A stretch of DNA of 64,000 bases from Leisingera caerulea DSM 24564 (GCF_000473325.1 NZ_KI421514.1:371500-435499); one strand, 5' to 3'. Positions 1 through 9,288 are shown, counted from the first letter of the stretch. Notes: generated by a model not told the origin, from the sequence alone. Translations and numbers: made by a program.

Positions 1-751
1 CGTCGTCCACCACAGGGGCCGAGATCAGGTGGTACTGATTAAATGCATAGGCCACGTCTTCCTCGTCCTGATCGGCGGGAATGACCTGAAACGTCTCCTC
101 CAGCAGATCGGTCAGCGGCACTTCGCGCTTGGCGGCCATGATCCGGCCCAGGGTGACGTTGCCAACCGGATGGAGGCGCGGATCAACCAGAACCACATGG
201 TAGAACTGCTCCGGCAAGTCCTCGGAGTTGCGCATGAAATCAATGGCCTGCCCGACATTCCAATGCTCGGGCGCCATCACCACCTCGCGCTGCATCAGAC
301 GGCCGGCAGAGTTTTCCGGGAAGCTCAGGGATTGTTCGACCGCGACCCTGTCGGCATCCTCAAGCGCATCCAGGATGGCTTCCTGCTGCGGCACCTCCAG
401 GTCTTCAAGCAGATCGACGACATCGTCGCTTTCCATCTCCCGCACCGCATCGGCCAAGACCAGCGGGTTGAGGATTTCGATGACCTCTTCGCGGATGCTT
501 TCATCCAGTTCCGACAGGATTTCGCCGTCGAATTCCCGGTCATAGAGGCGGATCAGCCTGGTCCGCTCCGCCGATTCGATCTGTTCCAGAAGGTCGGCGA
601 TGTCAGCCGCGTGCAGGCCTTCCAGCAGCTCAGTCAGGGCCTGCTGGTCGCCCTGCTCCACCGCCTCCAGAATCTGGGCCACCAGCTTGCGGTCCAGGTC
701 ATAGGCGTCGTCCTGAGACAGGTCGCCGGAGATGTTGTCGCCGCTGCTCAT
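1..751 (-). CDS. mgtE: Magnesium transporter MgtE, N-terminal part (runs off left edge)
   Basis: The 250 visible residues are very acidic and helical, with repeated LLE, DLLE and DVVDLLEDLE segments, which is the MgtE N domain (about residues 20-140). A CBS domain begins near residue 145 (SAGRLMQREVV) and a second one is starting at the edge (YHLISAPVVDD). The membrane channel domain lies outside the window. In the family the N and CBS domains sense cytoplasmic Mg2+ and gate the pore. The ATG at 751 is the first one after the upstream stops and fits the acidic start of MgtE proteins. Product class is certain; only the channel half is unseen. Confidence 0.93.
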   Translation of the reverse strand, partial: MSSGDNISGDLSQDDAYDLDRKLVAQILEAVEQGDQQALTELLEGLHAADIADLLEQIESAERTRLIRLYDREFDGEILSELDESIREEVIEILNPLVLADAVREMESDDVVDLLEDLEVPQQEAILDALEDADRVAVEQSLSFPENSAGRLMQREVVMAPEHWNVGQAIDFMRNSEDLPEQFYHVVLVDPRLHPVGNVTLGRIMAAKREVPLTDLLEETFQVIPADQDEEDVAYAFNQYHLISAPVVDD

Positions 752-897
752 GTGATGCCCCCGGAGTATTTTGTGAGTATTTGCCTGCAAAATAGAAGAA
801 GCCGCTACCGGAAAACAATGACAATGGCATAATCTGTCCGGAGCTGATGCGGCGGGTACCCTGCGCGGGGTGCATTTGCAAGGAAAGGGTTGGAAAT

Positions 898-2184
898 ATG
901 GCCACCGGTTTCATCCTGAAGGGACAGGTTCTGTCCTTCTCCGGCTCGCCTTTTGACGGGGAGCGCCCGGAATACGCGGCCCGGCTGCAGGAGGCGGTGG
1001 CGGTGCAGGACGGGCGGATCGCGGGTGCCGGCACGCTGGCGGAAATGCAGGCGCTTCTGCCAGAGGCGGCGACCGTGGATCACAGCGGCAAGCTGATCAT
1101 GGCGGGCTTTGTCGATGCCCATGTGCATTACCCGCAGACCGCGATCATCGCCAGCTGGGGCAAGCGGCTGATCGACTGGCTGAACAGTTATACCTTCCCG
1201 GAGGAAATGCGGTTTGCGGACCGGGCCTATGCCGATGAAATCGCCGCGCGCTATCTGGACCTGACCGCGGCGCATGGCACCACAACGGTCTGCAGCTATT
1301 GCACTATCCATTCCGAAAGCGTCGATGCGTTCTTTGCCGCGGCGCAGGCGCGCGGCCAGCGGGTGGCGGCGGGCAAAACCTGCATGGACCGCAACGCGCC
1401 GGAGGGGCTGCGGGACACGGCGCAGTCGGCCTATGACGACTCGGAGGCTTTGATCGGACGCTGGCACGGAGTGGACCGCCTGGAGTACGCCATCACCCCG
1501 CGGTTCTCCCCCACCTCGACGCCGGAGCAGCTCGAGGCGATGGGCGCGCTGTGGGGCAAGCATCCGGAATGCCTGATGCAGACGCACCTGAGCGAGCAGA
1601 CAGATGAGATTGCCTGGGTCCGGGAGCTGTTCCCGCAGGCGCGGGATTACCTGGACACCTATGAGGAGTTCGGCCTGCTGGGCGCCAAGGGGCTTTATGG
1701 CCACGCCATCCACCTGGAGGAGCGCGAGCGGCACCGGCTGCGCGATTATGGCGCGGCGCTGATCCATTGCCCGACGTCAAACACCTTCATCGGCTCCGGC
1801 CTGTTTGACATGGCCGGGCTGATGGCGGAGGGGCAGCGGATCGGCCTTGCCACCGACACCGGCGGCGGGTCGAGTTTTTCGATGCTGCGCACGATGGCGG
1901 CGGCCTATGAGATCGGCCAGCTGCGCGGCACGCCGCTGCACGCGGCGCAGCTGTTGTGGCTGGCGACCCAAGGATCAGCCACGGCGCTGCGGATGGATGG
2001 GAAGATCGGCAATATCGCGGCAGGCATGGAGGCGGATCTGGTGGTGCTGGACCTGGCCTCCACCCCGGCCATTGCGCAGCGCGCCGATAGGGCCGAAGAT
2101 GTCTGGGAAGCGGTGTTCCCGACCATCATGATGGGTGATGACCGCGCCATTGCCGAGACCTGGATCGGCGGCAAGCGGGTTTAG
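898..2184 (+). CDS. guaD: Guanine deaminase
   Basis: A 428-residue amidohydrolase. The metal site HVH lies at residues 75-77 within AGFVDAHVHYPQ, followed downstream by the TH of MQTHLSEQTDE, the GHAIH region and the late Asp of LATDTGGGSS, in the order expected for guanine deaminase (guanine to xanthine plus ammonia). I chose the ATG at 898, which follows AGGAAAGGG, over the in-frame ATG at 847, which would add 17 unconserved residues. It converges with an 8-oxoguanine deaminase gene, so this locus handles purine salvage or clearance of oxidised guanine. Confidence 0.92.
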   Translation: MATGFILKGQVLSFSGSPFDGERPEYAARLQEAVAVQDGRIAGAGTLAEMQALLPEAATVDHSGKLIMAGFVDAHVHYPQTAIIASWGKRLIDWLNSYTFPEEMRFADRAYADEIAARYLDLTAAHGTTTVCSYCTIHSESVDAFFAAAQARGQRVAAGKTCMDRNAPEGLRDTAQSAYDDSEALIGRWHGVDRLEYAITPRFSPTSTPEQLEAMGALWGKHPECLMQTHLSEQTDEIAWVRELFPQARDYLDTYEEFGLLGAKGLYGHAIHLEERERHRLRDYGAALIHCPTSNTFIGSGLFDMAGLMAEGQRIGLATDTGGGSSFSMLRTMAAAYEIGQLRGTPLHAAQLLWLATQGSATALRMDGKIGNIAAGMEADLVVLDLASTPAIAQRADRAEDVWEAVFPTIMMGDDRAIAETWIGGKRV

Positions 2185-2185
2185 G

Positions 2186-2205
2186 AGAGGCGCTGGCGCG
2201 CCTCT
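2186..2205 (+). terminator. Hairpin after guaD
   Basis: An 8-bp perfect stem (AGAGGCGC/GCGCCTCT) with a 4-nt loop begins two bases after the guaD stop. There is no T-run, so it may end transcription weakly or protect the transcript end. Confidence 0.5.
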
Positions 2206-2216
2206 GCCTCCGGCGG

Positions 2217-2237
2217 GGATATTTTCAGCCAGATGAA
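2217..2237. repeat. Intergenic repeat, copy 1
   Basis: A 21-bp string containing gatattttcagccagatgaa is identical at 2217, 10755 and 57899, always between genes and close after a hairpin. Copies 1 and 2 also share a following GGATCCT. Similar strings are, from memory, common in Rhodobacteraceae intergenic DNA. Confidence 0.75.
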
Positions 2238-2248
2238 GGACGGATCCT

Positions 2249-3583
2249 CTACTGCATCAACCGTTGCGCCAGCTGGCCGTGGCGCTCGATCAGGCGCGGC
2301 AGGTCCAGTGTGGTGAGTTCGCCGCCGCGGATGATCTGCTTGCCCTCGACGAACAGGTGTTTGACCTGCGTGGGGCCGGCCAGCAGCAAGGCCGCCGGGT
2401 CCCAGCTGCCGCTGGAGGCGATGCCGGTGGCGTCCCAGATCGCAATATCCGCGCGCTTGCCGGGTTCGAGGCGGCCGCAGTCGGGGCGGCCCAGCACATC
2501 AGCGCCGCCGCGGGTGGCGATCTCCAGGGTTTCATAGGCGCTCATCGCGTCCGCGCCATTGGCGACCCTTTGCAGCAGCATGGCTTGGCGTGCTTCGGCA
2601 CTGAGGCTGGCCATATCGTTGCTGGCAGAGCCATCCACCCCCAGCCCGACCGGCACGCCTGCGTCGCGCATCGCGCGCACCGGCGCGATACCGCTTCCCA
2701 GGCGGCAGTTGGAACAGGGGCAATGGGCAACTCCCGTTCGGGTTCTGGCAAAAAGATCAATCTCTTGCACGTCGAGCTTGACGCAATGCGCGTGCCAGAC
2801 ATCATCGCCGGTCCAGCCGAGTTCCTCGGCGTATTGGCCGGGGCGGCAGCCGAACTGCGCCTGGGAATAGGCGATGTCCTCGTCGTTTTCGGCCAGGTGG
2901 GTGTGCAGCATCACTCCCTTGTCGCGGGCCAGCAGCGCGGCGTCGCGCATCAGCTCCCGGCTGACTGAGAACGGCGAGCAAGGTGCCAGGCCAACCCGGC
3001 ACATGGAGCCTTCAGCCGGGTCATGGAAGGCGTCCACCACCCGGATCATGTCGTCCAGGATGGCCCGTTCGTCTTCGACCAGGCTGTCCGGCGGCAGGCC
3101 GCCGTCGCTTTCGCCGATGCTCATCGCGCCGCGGGTCGGGTGGAAGCGCAGGCCCACGTCACGGGCGGCGTGGATGGTGTCCTCCAACCGGGAGCCGTTG
3201 GGGTAGAGATACAGGTGGTCGGAGCTGAGGGTGCAGCCCGACAGTGCCAGTTCGGCCAGGCCCAGCTGGGCAGAGACGAACATCTCGTCAGGAGTGAACT
3301 GCGCCCAAACCGGATACAGCCGCTGCAGCCAGCCGAACAGCAGCGCGTCCTGCGCGCCCGGCACTGCGCGGGTGAGGTTCTGGTAAAGGTGGTGGTGGGT
3401 GTTGACCAGACCGGGCGTCACCACGCAGCCGCGGCCGGAGACGGTCTCGCCGCTGGTCTCCAGCCCCTGCCCTACCGCGGCAATTTGGCCGCCGCGGATC
3501 AGCACATCCGCCCCGTGCAGCACCCGCCGCGCATCGTCCATCGTCAGGACGGTATCGGCATTTTGAATCAGGATTTCTGCCAT
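2249..3583 (-). CDS. 8-oxoguanine deaminase (amidohydrolase family)
   Basis: A 444-residue amidohydrolase with the HHH signature at residues 63-65 (TPGLVNTHHHLYQNLT), then the SSDHLYLYPNG segment, HTHLAEN, HCVKLD and a GLGVDGSASND metal-site Asp. The extended NTHHHLYQ motif and the SSDHLY segment are typical of the 8-oxoguanine deaminase branch related to AtzB-type chlorohydrolases. The ATG at 3583 has AGGAG nine bases upstream. A GTG two codons earlier lies too close to that site. The enzyme would make uric acid from 8-oxoguanine. It converges with guaD. Substrate assignment is by family resemblance. Confidence 0.82.
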   Translation of the reverse strand: MAEILIQNADTVLTMDDARRVLHGADVLIRGGQIAAVGQGLETSGETVSGRGCVVTPGLVNTHHHLYQNLTRAVPGAQDALLFGWLQRLYPVWAQFTPDEMFVSAQLGLAELALSGCTLSSDHLYLYPNGSRLEDTIHAARDVGLRFHPTRGAMSIGESDGGLPPDSLVEDERAILDDMIRVVDAFHDPAEGSMCRVGLAPCSPFSVSRELMRDAALLARDKGVMLHTHLAENDEDIAYSQAQFGCRPGQYAEELGWTGDDVWHAHCVKLDVQEIDLFARTRTGVAHCPCSNCRLGSGIAPVRAMRDAGVPVGLGVDGSASNDMASLSAEARQAMLLQRVANGADAMSAYETLEIATRGGADVLGRPDCGRLEPGKRADIAIWDATGIASSGSWDPAALLLAGPTQVKHLFVEGKQIIRGGELTTLDLPRLIERHGQLAQRLMQ

Positions 3584-3701
3584 CGTCACACACTCCTTTT
3601 GGCAGCCCGCTTCAGTGGAATGTGTGATTGGCCGATGGAAAACGGGCGAAGAACCGGCCTGTTGCGCAGATTACAAGCAGGCTCCGCCGGTTTCAAGCCT
3701 G

Positions 3702-4493
3702 TCAGGCCTGGCGCAGCAGCTCCAGCGCAGCGGCGTGAATCCGTGGATTGGCGGCGGCCAAGGCACGGCCGCCCTGATGCGCCGGGTTGCCCTGCCAGTC
3801 TGTCACGATGCCGCCCGCCGCCTGGATCAATGCTATCGGCGCCTGGATGTCATAGGCGTTGAGGCCCGCCTCAATCACCAGATCAACCTGTCCTGCGGCC
3901 ACCAGCGCATAGGCATAGCAATCGGTGCCGTAACGGGTCAGCTTGGCGCGGGCAGACACCCGCTCGAACCCGGCGCGCTCCTCGGCGGTGCCGACCTCCG
4001 GAAAGGTGGTGAACAGGATGGCGTCCTCCAGCGCGGCGGTGGCGCGGGTTTCCAGCGGCCTCTCGCCCAGCGGGCCGGTCATCATGGCGGTCTCAGGGCC
4101 GCCGCAAAAACGCTCGCCGGTGTAGGGCTGGTCGATCACCCCCAGGAACGGGCCATTTTCATCCGCCAGCGCAATCAGAACGCCCCAGGTCGGCGTGCCG
4201 CTGATGAAGCCGCGGGTGCCGTCGATCGGGTCCAGCACCCAGGTGCGGCCGGAGGTGCCGGGTTCTGAGCCGAACTCCTCGCCCAGGATGCCGTCCGCAG
4301 GGCGCAGCTCTGCCAGCACGGCGCGCATTGCTTGCTCTGCCGCGCGGTCGGCCACGGTGACGGGATCAAACCCGCCAGCCAGCTTGTTTTCGGTGTTCAG
4401 GGAGGTGGTGCGGAAATGCGGCAGGATGGCAGCGCGGGCCGCGTCTGCCATCCTGTGCGCAACATCGAGATCGGAAAAAGCGGCCTGTGTCAT
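3702..4493 (-). CDS. hisN: Histidinol-phosphatase of the inositol monophosphatase family
   Basis: A 263-residue Li+-sensitive phosphatase fold. Metal-binding motifs are GEEFG (71-75) and WVLDPIDGTRGF (85-96), with a third Asp region near AYDIQAPIALIQAAGG (about 215-230). This family replaces the HAD-type HisB phosphatase in many alphaproteobacteria and completes histidine synthesis. It could instead act on inositol phosphate; the GTRGFISGTPTWGV stretch is usual in HisN proteins. Monocistronic by position. Confidence 0.82.
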   Translation of the reverse strand: MTQAAFSDLDVAHRMADAARAAILPHFRTTSLNTENKLAGGFDPVTVADRAAEQAMRAVLAELRPADGILGEEFGSEPGTSGRTWVLDPIDGTRGFISGTPTWGVLIALADENGPFLGVIDQPYTGERFCGGPETAMMTGPLGERPLETRATAALEDAILFTTFPEVGTAEERAGFERVSARAKLTRYGTDCYAYALVAAGQVDLVIEAGLNAYDIQAPIALIQAAGGIVTDWQGNPAHQGGRALAAANPRIHAAALELLRQA

Positions 4494-4590
4494 GCGTGAA
4501 CGGGTGCCACCCGGCCGGTTTTATTGCAAGCGCAAATCCCGCCGCGAAGCCGGTTTTGCGCCGCAATGGCCGTCAGGACCCGTCCAGCTT

Positions 4591-4962
4591 TCAGGCGGCG
4601 TCGCTCAGCACCCGCGCCAGTTCGAACAGGCGGCGGCGCTGGTTTTCCGGGATCGCGTAGTAGGACCGCACCAGATCGAGCGCTTCCTTGTCGCCCATCA
4701 GATCCTCCGGCACGGCGGTCTTTTCGGCCGGGGCCTTGCCTTCTTCCTGCAAGCCTTCGAAGAAAAAGCTCACCGGCACCTCGAGGGCGTCGGAAATATC
4801 CCACAACCGCGACGCGCTGACCCGGTTGGCACCGGTCTCATACTTCTGAATTTGCTGGAATTTAATGCCGACTTGTTCGGCTAGCTGCTGCTGCGTCATG
4901 CCGATCAGCCACCGGCGGTGGCGGATGCGCTTTCCCACATGCACGTCAACGGGATGAGCCAT
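4591..4962 (-). CDS. XRE-family helix-turn-helix regulator
   Basis: A 123-residue protein. Residues about 8-62 form a Cro/CI-type helix-turn-helix (KRIRHRRWLIGMTQQQLAEQVG, then KFQQIQKYETGANRVSASRLWDISDALEVPVSFFFEG). The remaining 55 residues are acidic and then helical (NQRRRLFELARVL). This layout is common in alphaproteobacterial XRE regulators of unknown target. The start is the ATG at 4962. It lies alone, divergent from the quinone oxidoreductase gene. Confidence 0.88.
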   Translation of the reverse strand: MAHPVDVHVGKRIRHRRWLIGMTQQQLAEQVGIKFQQIQKYETGANRVSASRLWDISDALEVPVSFFFEGLQEEGKAPAEKTAVPEDLMGDKEALDLVRSYYAIPENQRRRLFELARVLSDAA

Positions 4963-5313
4963 GCGTTTCTCCTAGTCTCAAAATCCGGCTGCACCCCGGA
5001 CCGCTGCATTCCTATAACCTGTTCTGGCGCCTTCAAATCTTTGCCGGAACACGGTTCCCCATCAGAGCGATCTGAGATCAACCTCTAAGCAAAAGTGTAC
5101 AACCCTTGCGGTTGATTGCAAGACTGCCGTCGCCCCCGGCGGGGCCCGAAAGCTCAACCGCATGATTTCATGTATCATTTTTATAAACGTTTTATTGCCA
5201 AGCGGCTGCAGATCGCGTACCTCCCCAAAAATAGCGAGGTGTGCCCGGGTGCGGAGGCCCGGCAGTGTACCGCTTCGAATCACCCCGATTCCCGCAAAAG
5301 GTGAGGAAGAAAT
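4963..5313. other. 351-bp intergenic region without a gene
   Basis: Divergent promoter region between the XRE gene and the oxidoreductase. It is unusually AT-rich around 5160-5215 for this genome. No convincing RNA, repeat or small coding frame was seen; open frames here lack ribosome sites. Confidence 0.6.
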
Positions 5314-6282
5314 ATGCTGGCTTACCAAGTTTCCGGCTTCGACAGACCGGCAGCCCTGACGGAAACCGGATGCCCGCAGCCAGGCCCGGGAGAAGCGGCT
5401 ATTGCGCTGCGGGCCTGCGGCCTGAACTTTGCCGATCTGCTGATGATGAAGGGCAGCTATCAGGACACGCCGGAACCGCCCTTCACCCTGGGGCTGGAGG
5501 CCGCCGGCGTGGTGACGGCGCTGGGAGAGGGAACCGAAGGATTTGCCGTTGGCGACCGGGTGGCTGTGTTCGGCGGCTGCGGCGGGCTGGCGGAGGCGGG
5601 CGTGTTCGATGCCGCGCGGCTGATCCGGATCCCCGATGAAATGAGTTTCGAACATGCCGCGGCGATGCAGATCGCCTATGGCACCAGCCATATGGCGCTG
5701 GATCACTGCGCCCGGCTGCAGCCTGGCGAGACATTGCTGGTGACGGGCGCTGCCGGCGGTGTCGGCCTGACAGCGGTCGAGATCGGCAAGCTGATGGGGG
5801 CAACGGTAATTGCCCAGGCCCGCGGCCAGGAGAAGCTGGAGGTGGCCGCAGCCGCCGGGGCGGATCACCTGATCGACGCGGGCGAGGACCTGCGCAGTGC
5901 GGTGAAGGCGCTTGGCGGCGCGGATGTTGTTTACGATGCAATCGGCGGCGACGTGTGGAAGGCCGCCTTCCGGTCCGCCAATCCCGGTGCGCGGCTGCTG
6001 CCGGTGGGCTTTGCCGGCGGCGAGGTGCCGCAGATCCCGGCCAACCACCTGCTGGTGAAGAACCTGACGGTGATCGGATTCTATCTGGGCGGCTACATGA
6101 AATTCCGTCCCGAAGCGGTGCGCCGGTCCTTTGAGACGCTGTTTGCCTGGCACGGTGAGGGCCGCATCAAGCCGCACATCAGCCACGTGCTGCCGCTGGA
6201 ACAGGCTGGTGAAGGGCTGGAGCTGCTGCGCAGCCGCAAATCCACTGGCAAGGTCGTAATCACCACAGGCACCGGCAGCTGA
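5314..6282 (+). CDS. NADPH:quinone oxidoreductase (zinc-free MDR family)
   Basis: A 322-residue medium-chain reductase. The N-terminal GroES-like part contains ALRACGLNFADLLMMKGSYQ and PFTLGLEAAGVV. The dinucleotide site GAAGGVGLTAVEIGKLMGA lies near residues 145-163. The structural-zinc cysteine lobe is absent, so it belongs to the QOR-like zinc-free group that reduces quinones or enoyl-CoA-type substrates with NADPH. GAGGAAG lies just before the ATG. It stands alone. Confidence 0.87.
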   Translation: MLAYQVSGFDRPAALTETGCPQPGPGEAAIALRACGLNFADLLMMKGSYQDTPEPPFTLGLEAAGVVTALGEGTEGFAVGDRVAVFGGCGGLAEAGVFDAARLIRIPDEMSFEHAAAMQIAYGTSHMALDHCARLQPGETLLVTGAAGGVGLTAVEIGKLMGATVIAQARGQEKLEVAAAAGADHLIDAGEDLRSAVKALGGADVVYDAIGGDVWKAAFRSANPGARLLPVGFAGGEVPQIPANHLLVKNLTVIGFYLGGYMKFRPEAVRRSFETLFAWHGEGRIKPHISHVLPLEQAGEGLELLRSRKSTGKVVITTGTGS

Positions 6283-6497
6283 TTGCAAGGGAGGGCTGAC
6301 GGCCGAACAGCTGCCTGCGCGAAGGCGCCCGCCCGCCGCCGGTGCATCTGCCAATTCGCCTGGCCCAAGGCCGTTAGGGACGCGCTGGCAAAGCCAGGGC
6401 GGCCTGCGGGCGCGGGAGATGCGGCCGCCTTTTCCGCGGTCACTGTGTGCTCAATGCCCCGGCAACCGGATCCGCCCCGTGCCGGGGATGCCGCATG

Positions 6498-7379
6498 TCA
6501 CCCGGCAGCCCGCAACGGTGCCGCCCACAGCCCCTGGAAGCCCTGGCGGATGAACTCGGCCAATTCTTCGACGTAAGGCGCACGCACGCGCTCCGCCCCG
6601 TAGAGATTGATGTGCTGCATCGGCAGGTCCGGCAGGCCGCAACCCTGGTCGATCAGCTCCTGATAGCCCGGCTGGGTGCCCTCGAGCAGCACGCCAACGG
6701 CTAGATCAGCGCTGACCGTCGCCTCGACCGTCCGGTCGGAATCGCTGTCGAGCGCCATCTCCCATTCGATGCCCGCCTCATCCAGCGCGGCCGTGGCCAC
6801 CGGACGGAAGCTGCAGTTGCGGCAGAAGCCGAGCCGCAGCGGGCGCTGCCGCCAGACCGACCCGTCCGGCGCGCCGACCCAGCGCAGCGGCATGCTGTGG
6901 ATCGTTTCACCGCCCTCACCCGCACCAGTTTCGGTGGTCAGGATCAGGTCAAAGGCGCCGCGCCCGAACTCTGTCTTGAGATCACGGGTGTTGGAAGTGC
7001 AAAGATTCACATTCACCCGCGGATAGCTGAGGTTGAACCGTTTCAGAACCGTGGGGATCACCGGGTGCACCACGTCATGCGGCACCCCGAGCAGCACCTC
7101 GCCCTCATAGGCCTGATCGGTCAGCCTGCCGATCACCTCGTCGTTCAGCGCCACCATTCTGCGGGCATATCCCAGCAACTGCTCGCCCTCTGCCGTCAGC
7201 GCAATGGTGCGGCCGGATCGGTCCAGCAGCGCCACGCCCAGCAGCTCCTCCAGCCGCTTCAGCTGCATGGAGACCGCCGACTGGGTGAGATGCAGGAACC
7301 CCGCCGCCCGTGTCACGCCGCCGTTGTCTGCCACCGCTGCAAAGGAGCGGAGCGTGGTGATATCGAGATTTCTTACCAT
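6498..7379 (-). CDS. LysR-family transcriptional regulator
   Basis: A 293-residue protein with an N-terminal winged helix (DITTLRSFAAVADNGGVTRAAGFLHLTQSAVSMQLKRLEELLGVALLDR) and a C-terminal LysR effector domain. The ATG at 7379 follows AGGTG; a GTG one codon earlier is also possible. It is transcribed away from the DUF1127 gene, and LysR proteins usually control the divergent neighbour, so that 126-bp gap is the likely operator. The effector is unknown. Confidence 0.9.
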   Translation of the reverse strand: MVRNLDITTLRSFAAVADNGGVTRAAGFLHLTQSAVSMQLKRLEELLGVALLDRSGRTIALTAEGEQLLGYARRMVALNDEVIGRLTDQAYEGEVLLGVPHDVVHPVIPTVLKRFNLSYPRVNVNLCTSNTRDLKTEFGRGAFDLILTTETGAGEGGETIHSMPLRWVGAPDGSVWRQRPLRLGFCRNCSFRPVATAALDEAGIEWEMALDSDSDRTVEATVSADLAVGVLLEGTQPGYQELIDQGCGLPDLPMQHINLYGAERVRAPYVEELAEFIRQGFQGLWAAPLRAAG

Positions 7380-7505
7380 CACAACACCTGATGCATTGTA
7401 TCAAAAACATTCGTTTTCAAAATATGCCACAGGGAGCCATATTCATCAATACCATTGATCACCCAAAGGGTAAACATCACAAACTCAACTGAAGGATCCG
7501 CCGAC

Positions 7506-7727
7506 ATGACCCATGCAACAGCCTCATGCCCCGCCAGCTGCACCGCCCGTAAGCCGCAGCATTCGCTGTTCAGCCGCCTGCGCCTGCTCTGGTCTGTCCG
7601 GCGCCAGCGGGACCAGCTGGCAGCGCTGGATGACCGGGCGCTCAAAGACATCGGGCTGACCCGGTCACAAGCCGAGGCCGAAGCCCGCCGCGGGTTCTGG
7701 AGCGCGCCGGACCACTGGCTGCGCTGA
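7506..7727 (+). CDS. DUF1127 small protein (YjiS-like)
   Basis: A 73-residue protein. The last 45 residues are the Arg-rich DUF1127 helix (LWSVRRQRDQLAALDDRALKDIGLTRSQAEAEARRGFW). It starts at the ATG at 7506, with GAAGGA upstream. DUF1127 proteins in alphaproteobacteria are small cytosolic proteins linked to nutrient and stress responses and, in some cases, RNA turnover; the role here is not known. It is divergent from the LysR gene and is followed by a strong terminator. Confidence 0.88.
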   Translation: MTHATASCPASCTARKPQHSLFSRLRLLWSVRRQRDQLAALDDRALKDIGLTRSQAEAEARRGFWSAPDHWLR

Positions 7728-7758
7728 GCGGAAAATCCGCCCCTGCCTGCCTTTTCCC

Positions 7759-7796
7759 GCGGGCTGCCGAAAAGCGGCCCGCTAACTTGCTTTTTT
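7759..7796 (+). terminator. Intrinsic terminator after the DUF1127 gene
   Basis: A 9-bp stem (GCGGGCTGC/GCGGCCCGC, one G-T pair) with loop CGAAAA at 7759-7782, then a T6 run at 7791-7796. Confidence 0.7.
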
Positions 7797-7923
7797 CATG
7801 TATTTCTTGGTCCGAAATACTTGAACCGCAAGGCGGTTAGCCCGATATTTACCGGGAAAGCTGCCGGCCGCGGCTCCGTTCGCGCGCGGGCAGCAAGGGA
7901 GTAGATTACGGAGACCATTGAGA

Positions 7924-8700
7924 ATGGCACAGTTTGACACCATCCGGTCTGCTGCCGGCGCCCGCGCCGCGCAGATTGATGAGGGCCTTCGCGCCCATAT
8001 GAACAAAGTCTACGCCACCATGGCGGCAGGCACGTTCATCACCTTCCTGGCCGCCTGGGCAATCGCCGGGCTGGCTGTCACCACCGATCCGGCAAACGCC
8101 GTGGCGCAGCTGAGCGCTGACAAGTACCTGACCAACGTCGGGTATGCGCTTTATGCCTCGCCGCTGAAGTGGGTCATCATGTTTGCCCCGCTGGCCTTTG
8201 TGTTCGGCATCGGCGCCGCCGCAAACCGCATGTCCGCAGCCGGCGTGCAGCTGCTGTTCTACGTCTTTGCCACGGTGATGGGCCTGTCGATCAGCTCGAT
8301 CTTCCTGGTCTTCACCGGCGAAAGCATCGTGCAGGTGTTCCTGATCACCTCTATCGCCTTTGCGGGCCTGTCGCTGGTGGGCTACACCACCAAGAAGGAC
8401 CTCAGCGGCATGGGCGCCTTCCTGATCATGGGCCTGATCGGCCTGATCGTGGCGTCGATTGTAAACATCTTCCTGGCATCCTCCGCCATGGCATTTGCGA
8501 TCTCGGTGATCGGCGTGCTGATCTTTGCGGGCCTGACCGCCTATGACACCCAGCGGATCAAGAACGACTACCTGCAGATGGCCCATGCGGGCGACCAGGA
8601 GTGGCTGGCGAAATCCGCAATCATGGGCGCGCTGAGCCTGTATCTGGACTTCATCAACATGTTCATGATGCTGCTCCAGCTGCTTGGCAACCGCGAATAA
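7924..8700 (+). CDS. BAX inhibitor-1 / YccA family membrane protein
   Basis: A 258-residue protein with seven predicted membrane helices after a short soluble N-terminus (RSAAGARAAQIDEGLRAHMNKVYATM). The family pattern includes the late segment FAGLTAYDTQRIKNDYL with its conserved Asp and a final helix LSLYLDFINMFMMLLQLLG. Family members form Ca2+-leak or pH-sensing pores in the inner membrane and interact with FtsH in some bacteria. GGAG lies nine bases before the ATG at 7924; a TTG two codons earlier is less likely. Confidence 0.93.
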   Translation: MAQFDTIRSAAGARAAQIDEGLRAHMNKVYATMAAGTFITFLAAWAIAGLAVTTDPANAVAQLSADKYLTNVGYALYASPLKWVIMFAPLAFVFGIGAAANRMSAAGVQLLFYVFATVMGLSISSIFLVFTGESIVQVFLITSIAFAGLSLVGYTTKKDLSGMGAFLIMGLIGLIVASIVNIFLASSAMAFAISVIGVLIFAGLTAYDTQRIKNDYLQMAHAGDQEWLAKSAIMGALSLYLDFINMFMMLLQLLGNRE

Positions 8701-8724
8701 GCGCACCTCCATTTCAGGCATTGC

Positions 8725-8760
8725 AAGGGGCGGATCGCAAAGATCCGCCCCTTCTTATTT
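8725..8760 (+). terminator. Intrinsic terminator after the BI-1 gene
   Basis: A perfect 12-bp stem (AAGGGGCGGATC/GATCCGCCCCTT, loop 8737-8741) followed by a T-rich tail. It separates the BI-1 gene from the GNAT gene. Confidence 0.85.
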
Positions 8761-8785
8761 CAACAACAAAAACAAGGTATTCCCC

Positions 8786-9259
8786 ATGAACATTATTGAG
8801 GTTCCGGCCAAAGAGGCCGAGCGCCTGGTGCCGATGCTGCAGGACCTGCACGCGCTGCACGTCATCCATCAGCCGGAGCGCCACATTCCGGCACCGGGCA
8901 GTGACGGTCTGGCCAAATGGCTGCAGGACTGGCTGAGCGGGGAAGATGTCTTTGCGCTGGCCGCGGAGAGCCCGCAGGGCACCCTGCTGGGCTATCTGAT
9001 CTATGAGTTGCAGGAGCGCCCTGCCCTGCCGGTCCGCCCGGCCGAGACACGCGCCATGCTGCACCATATTTCAGTCACGGAGGCCTGGCGGCGGATGGGC
9101 GTCGGCAAGGCACTGGTAGAGGCAATGCAGGCCCGCGCGCTGAACGCCGGGGCCACGGTGATCGCGGCCACCTATGCGCCCTTCAACACCGCCTCAGCCG
9201 CGCTGATGAAGGGAATGGGAATGGAGCCGGTGCTGACCATGGCGGAATGGCGCGCCTGA
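8786..9259 (+). CDS. GNAT-family N-acetyltransferase
   Basis: A 157-residue protein of GNAT type. The acetyl-CoA segment is HHISVTEAWRRMGVGKALVEAMQARA (about 92-117), containing the R-x-x-G-V-G-K-A motif A. It begins MNIIEVPAKEAERLVPMLQDLHALH. The ATG at 8786 lies in an A-rich leader (AACAAGGTA). The substrate cannot be told from the sequence. A terminator separates it from the upstream gene. Confidence 0.85.
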   Translation: MNIIEVPAKEAERLVPMLQDLHALHVIHQPERHIPAPGSDGLAKWLQDWLSGEDVFALAAESPQGTLLGYLIYELQERPALPVRPAETRAMLHHISVTEAWRRMGVGKALVEAMQARALNAGATVIAATYAPFNTASAALMKGMGMEPVLTMAEWRA

Positions 9260-9288
9260 GGCCCGTTAACGGCTTAAGGCCCGTGAAT

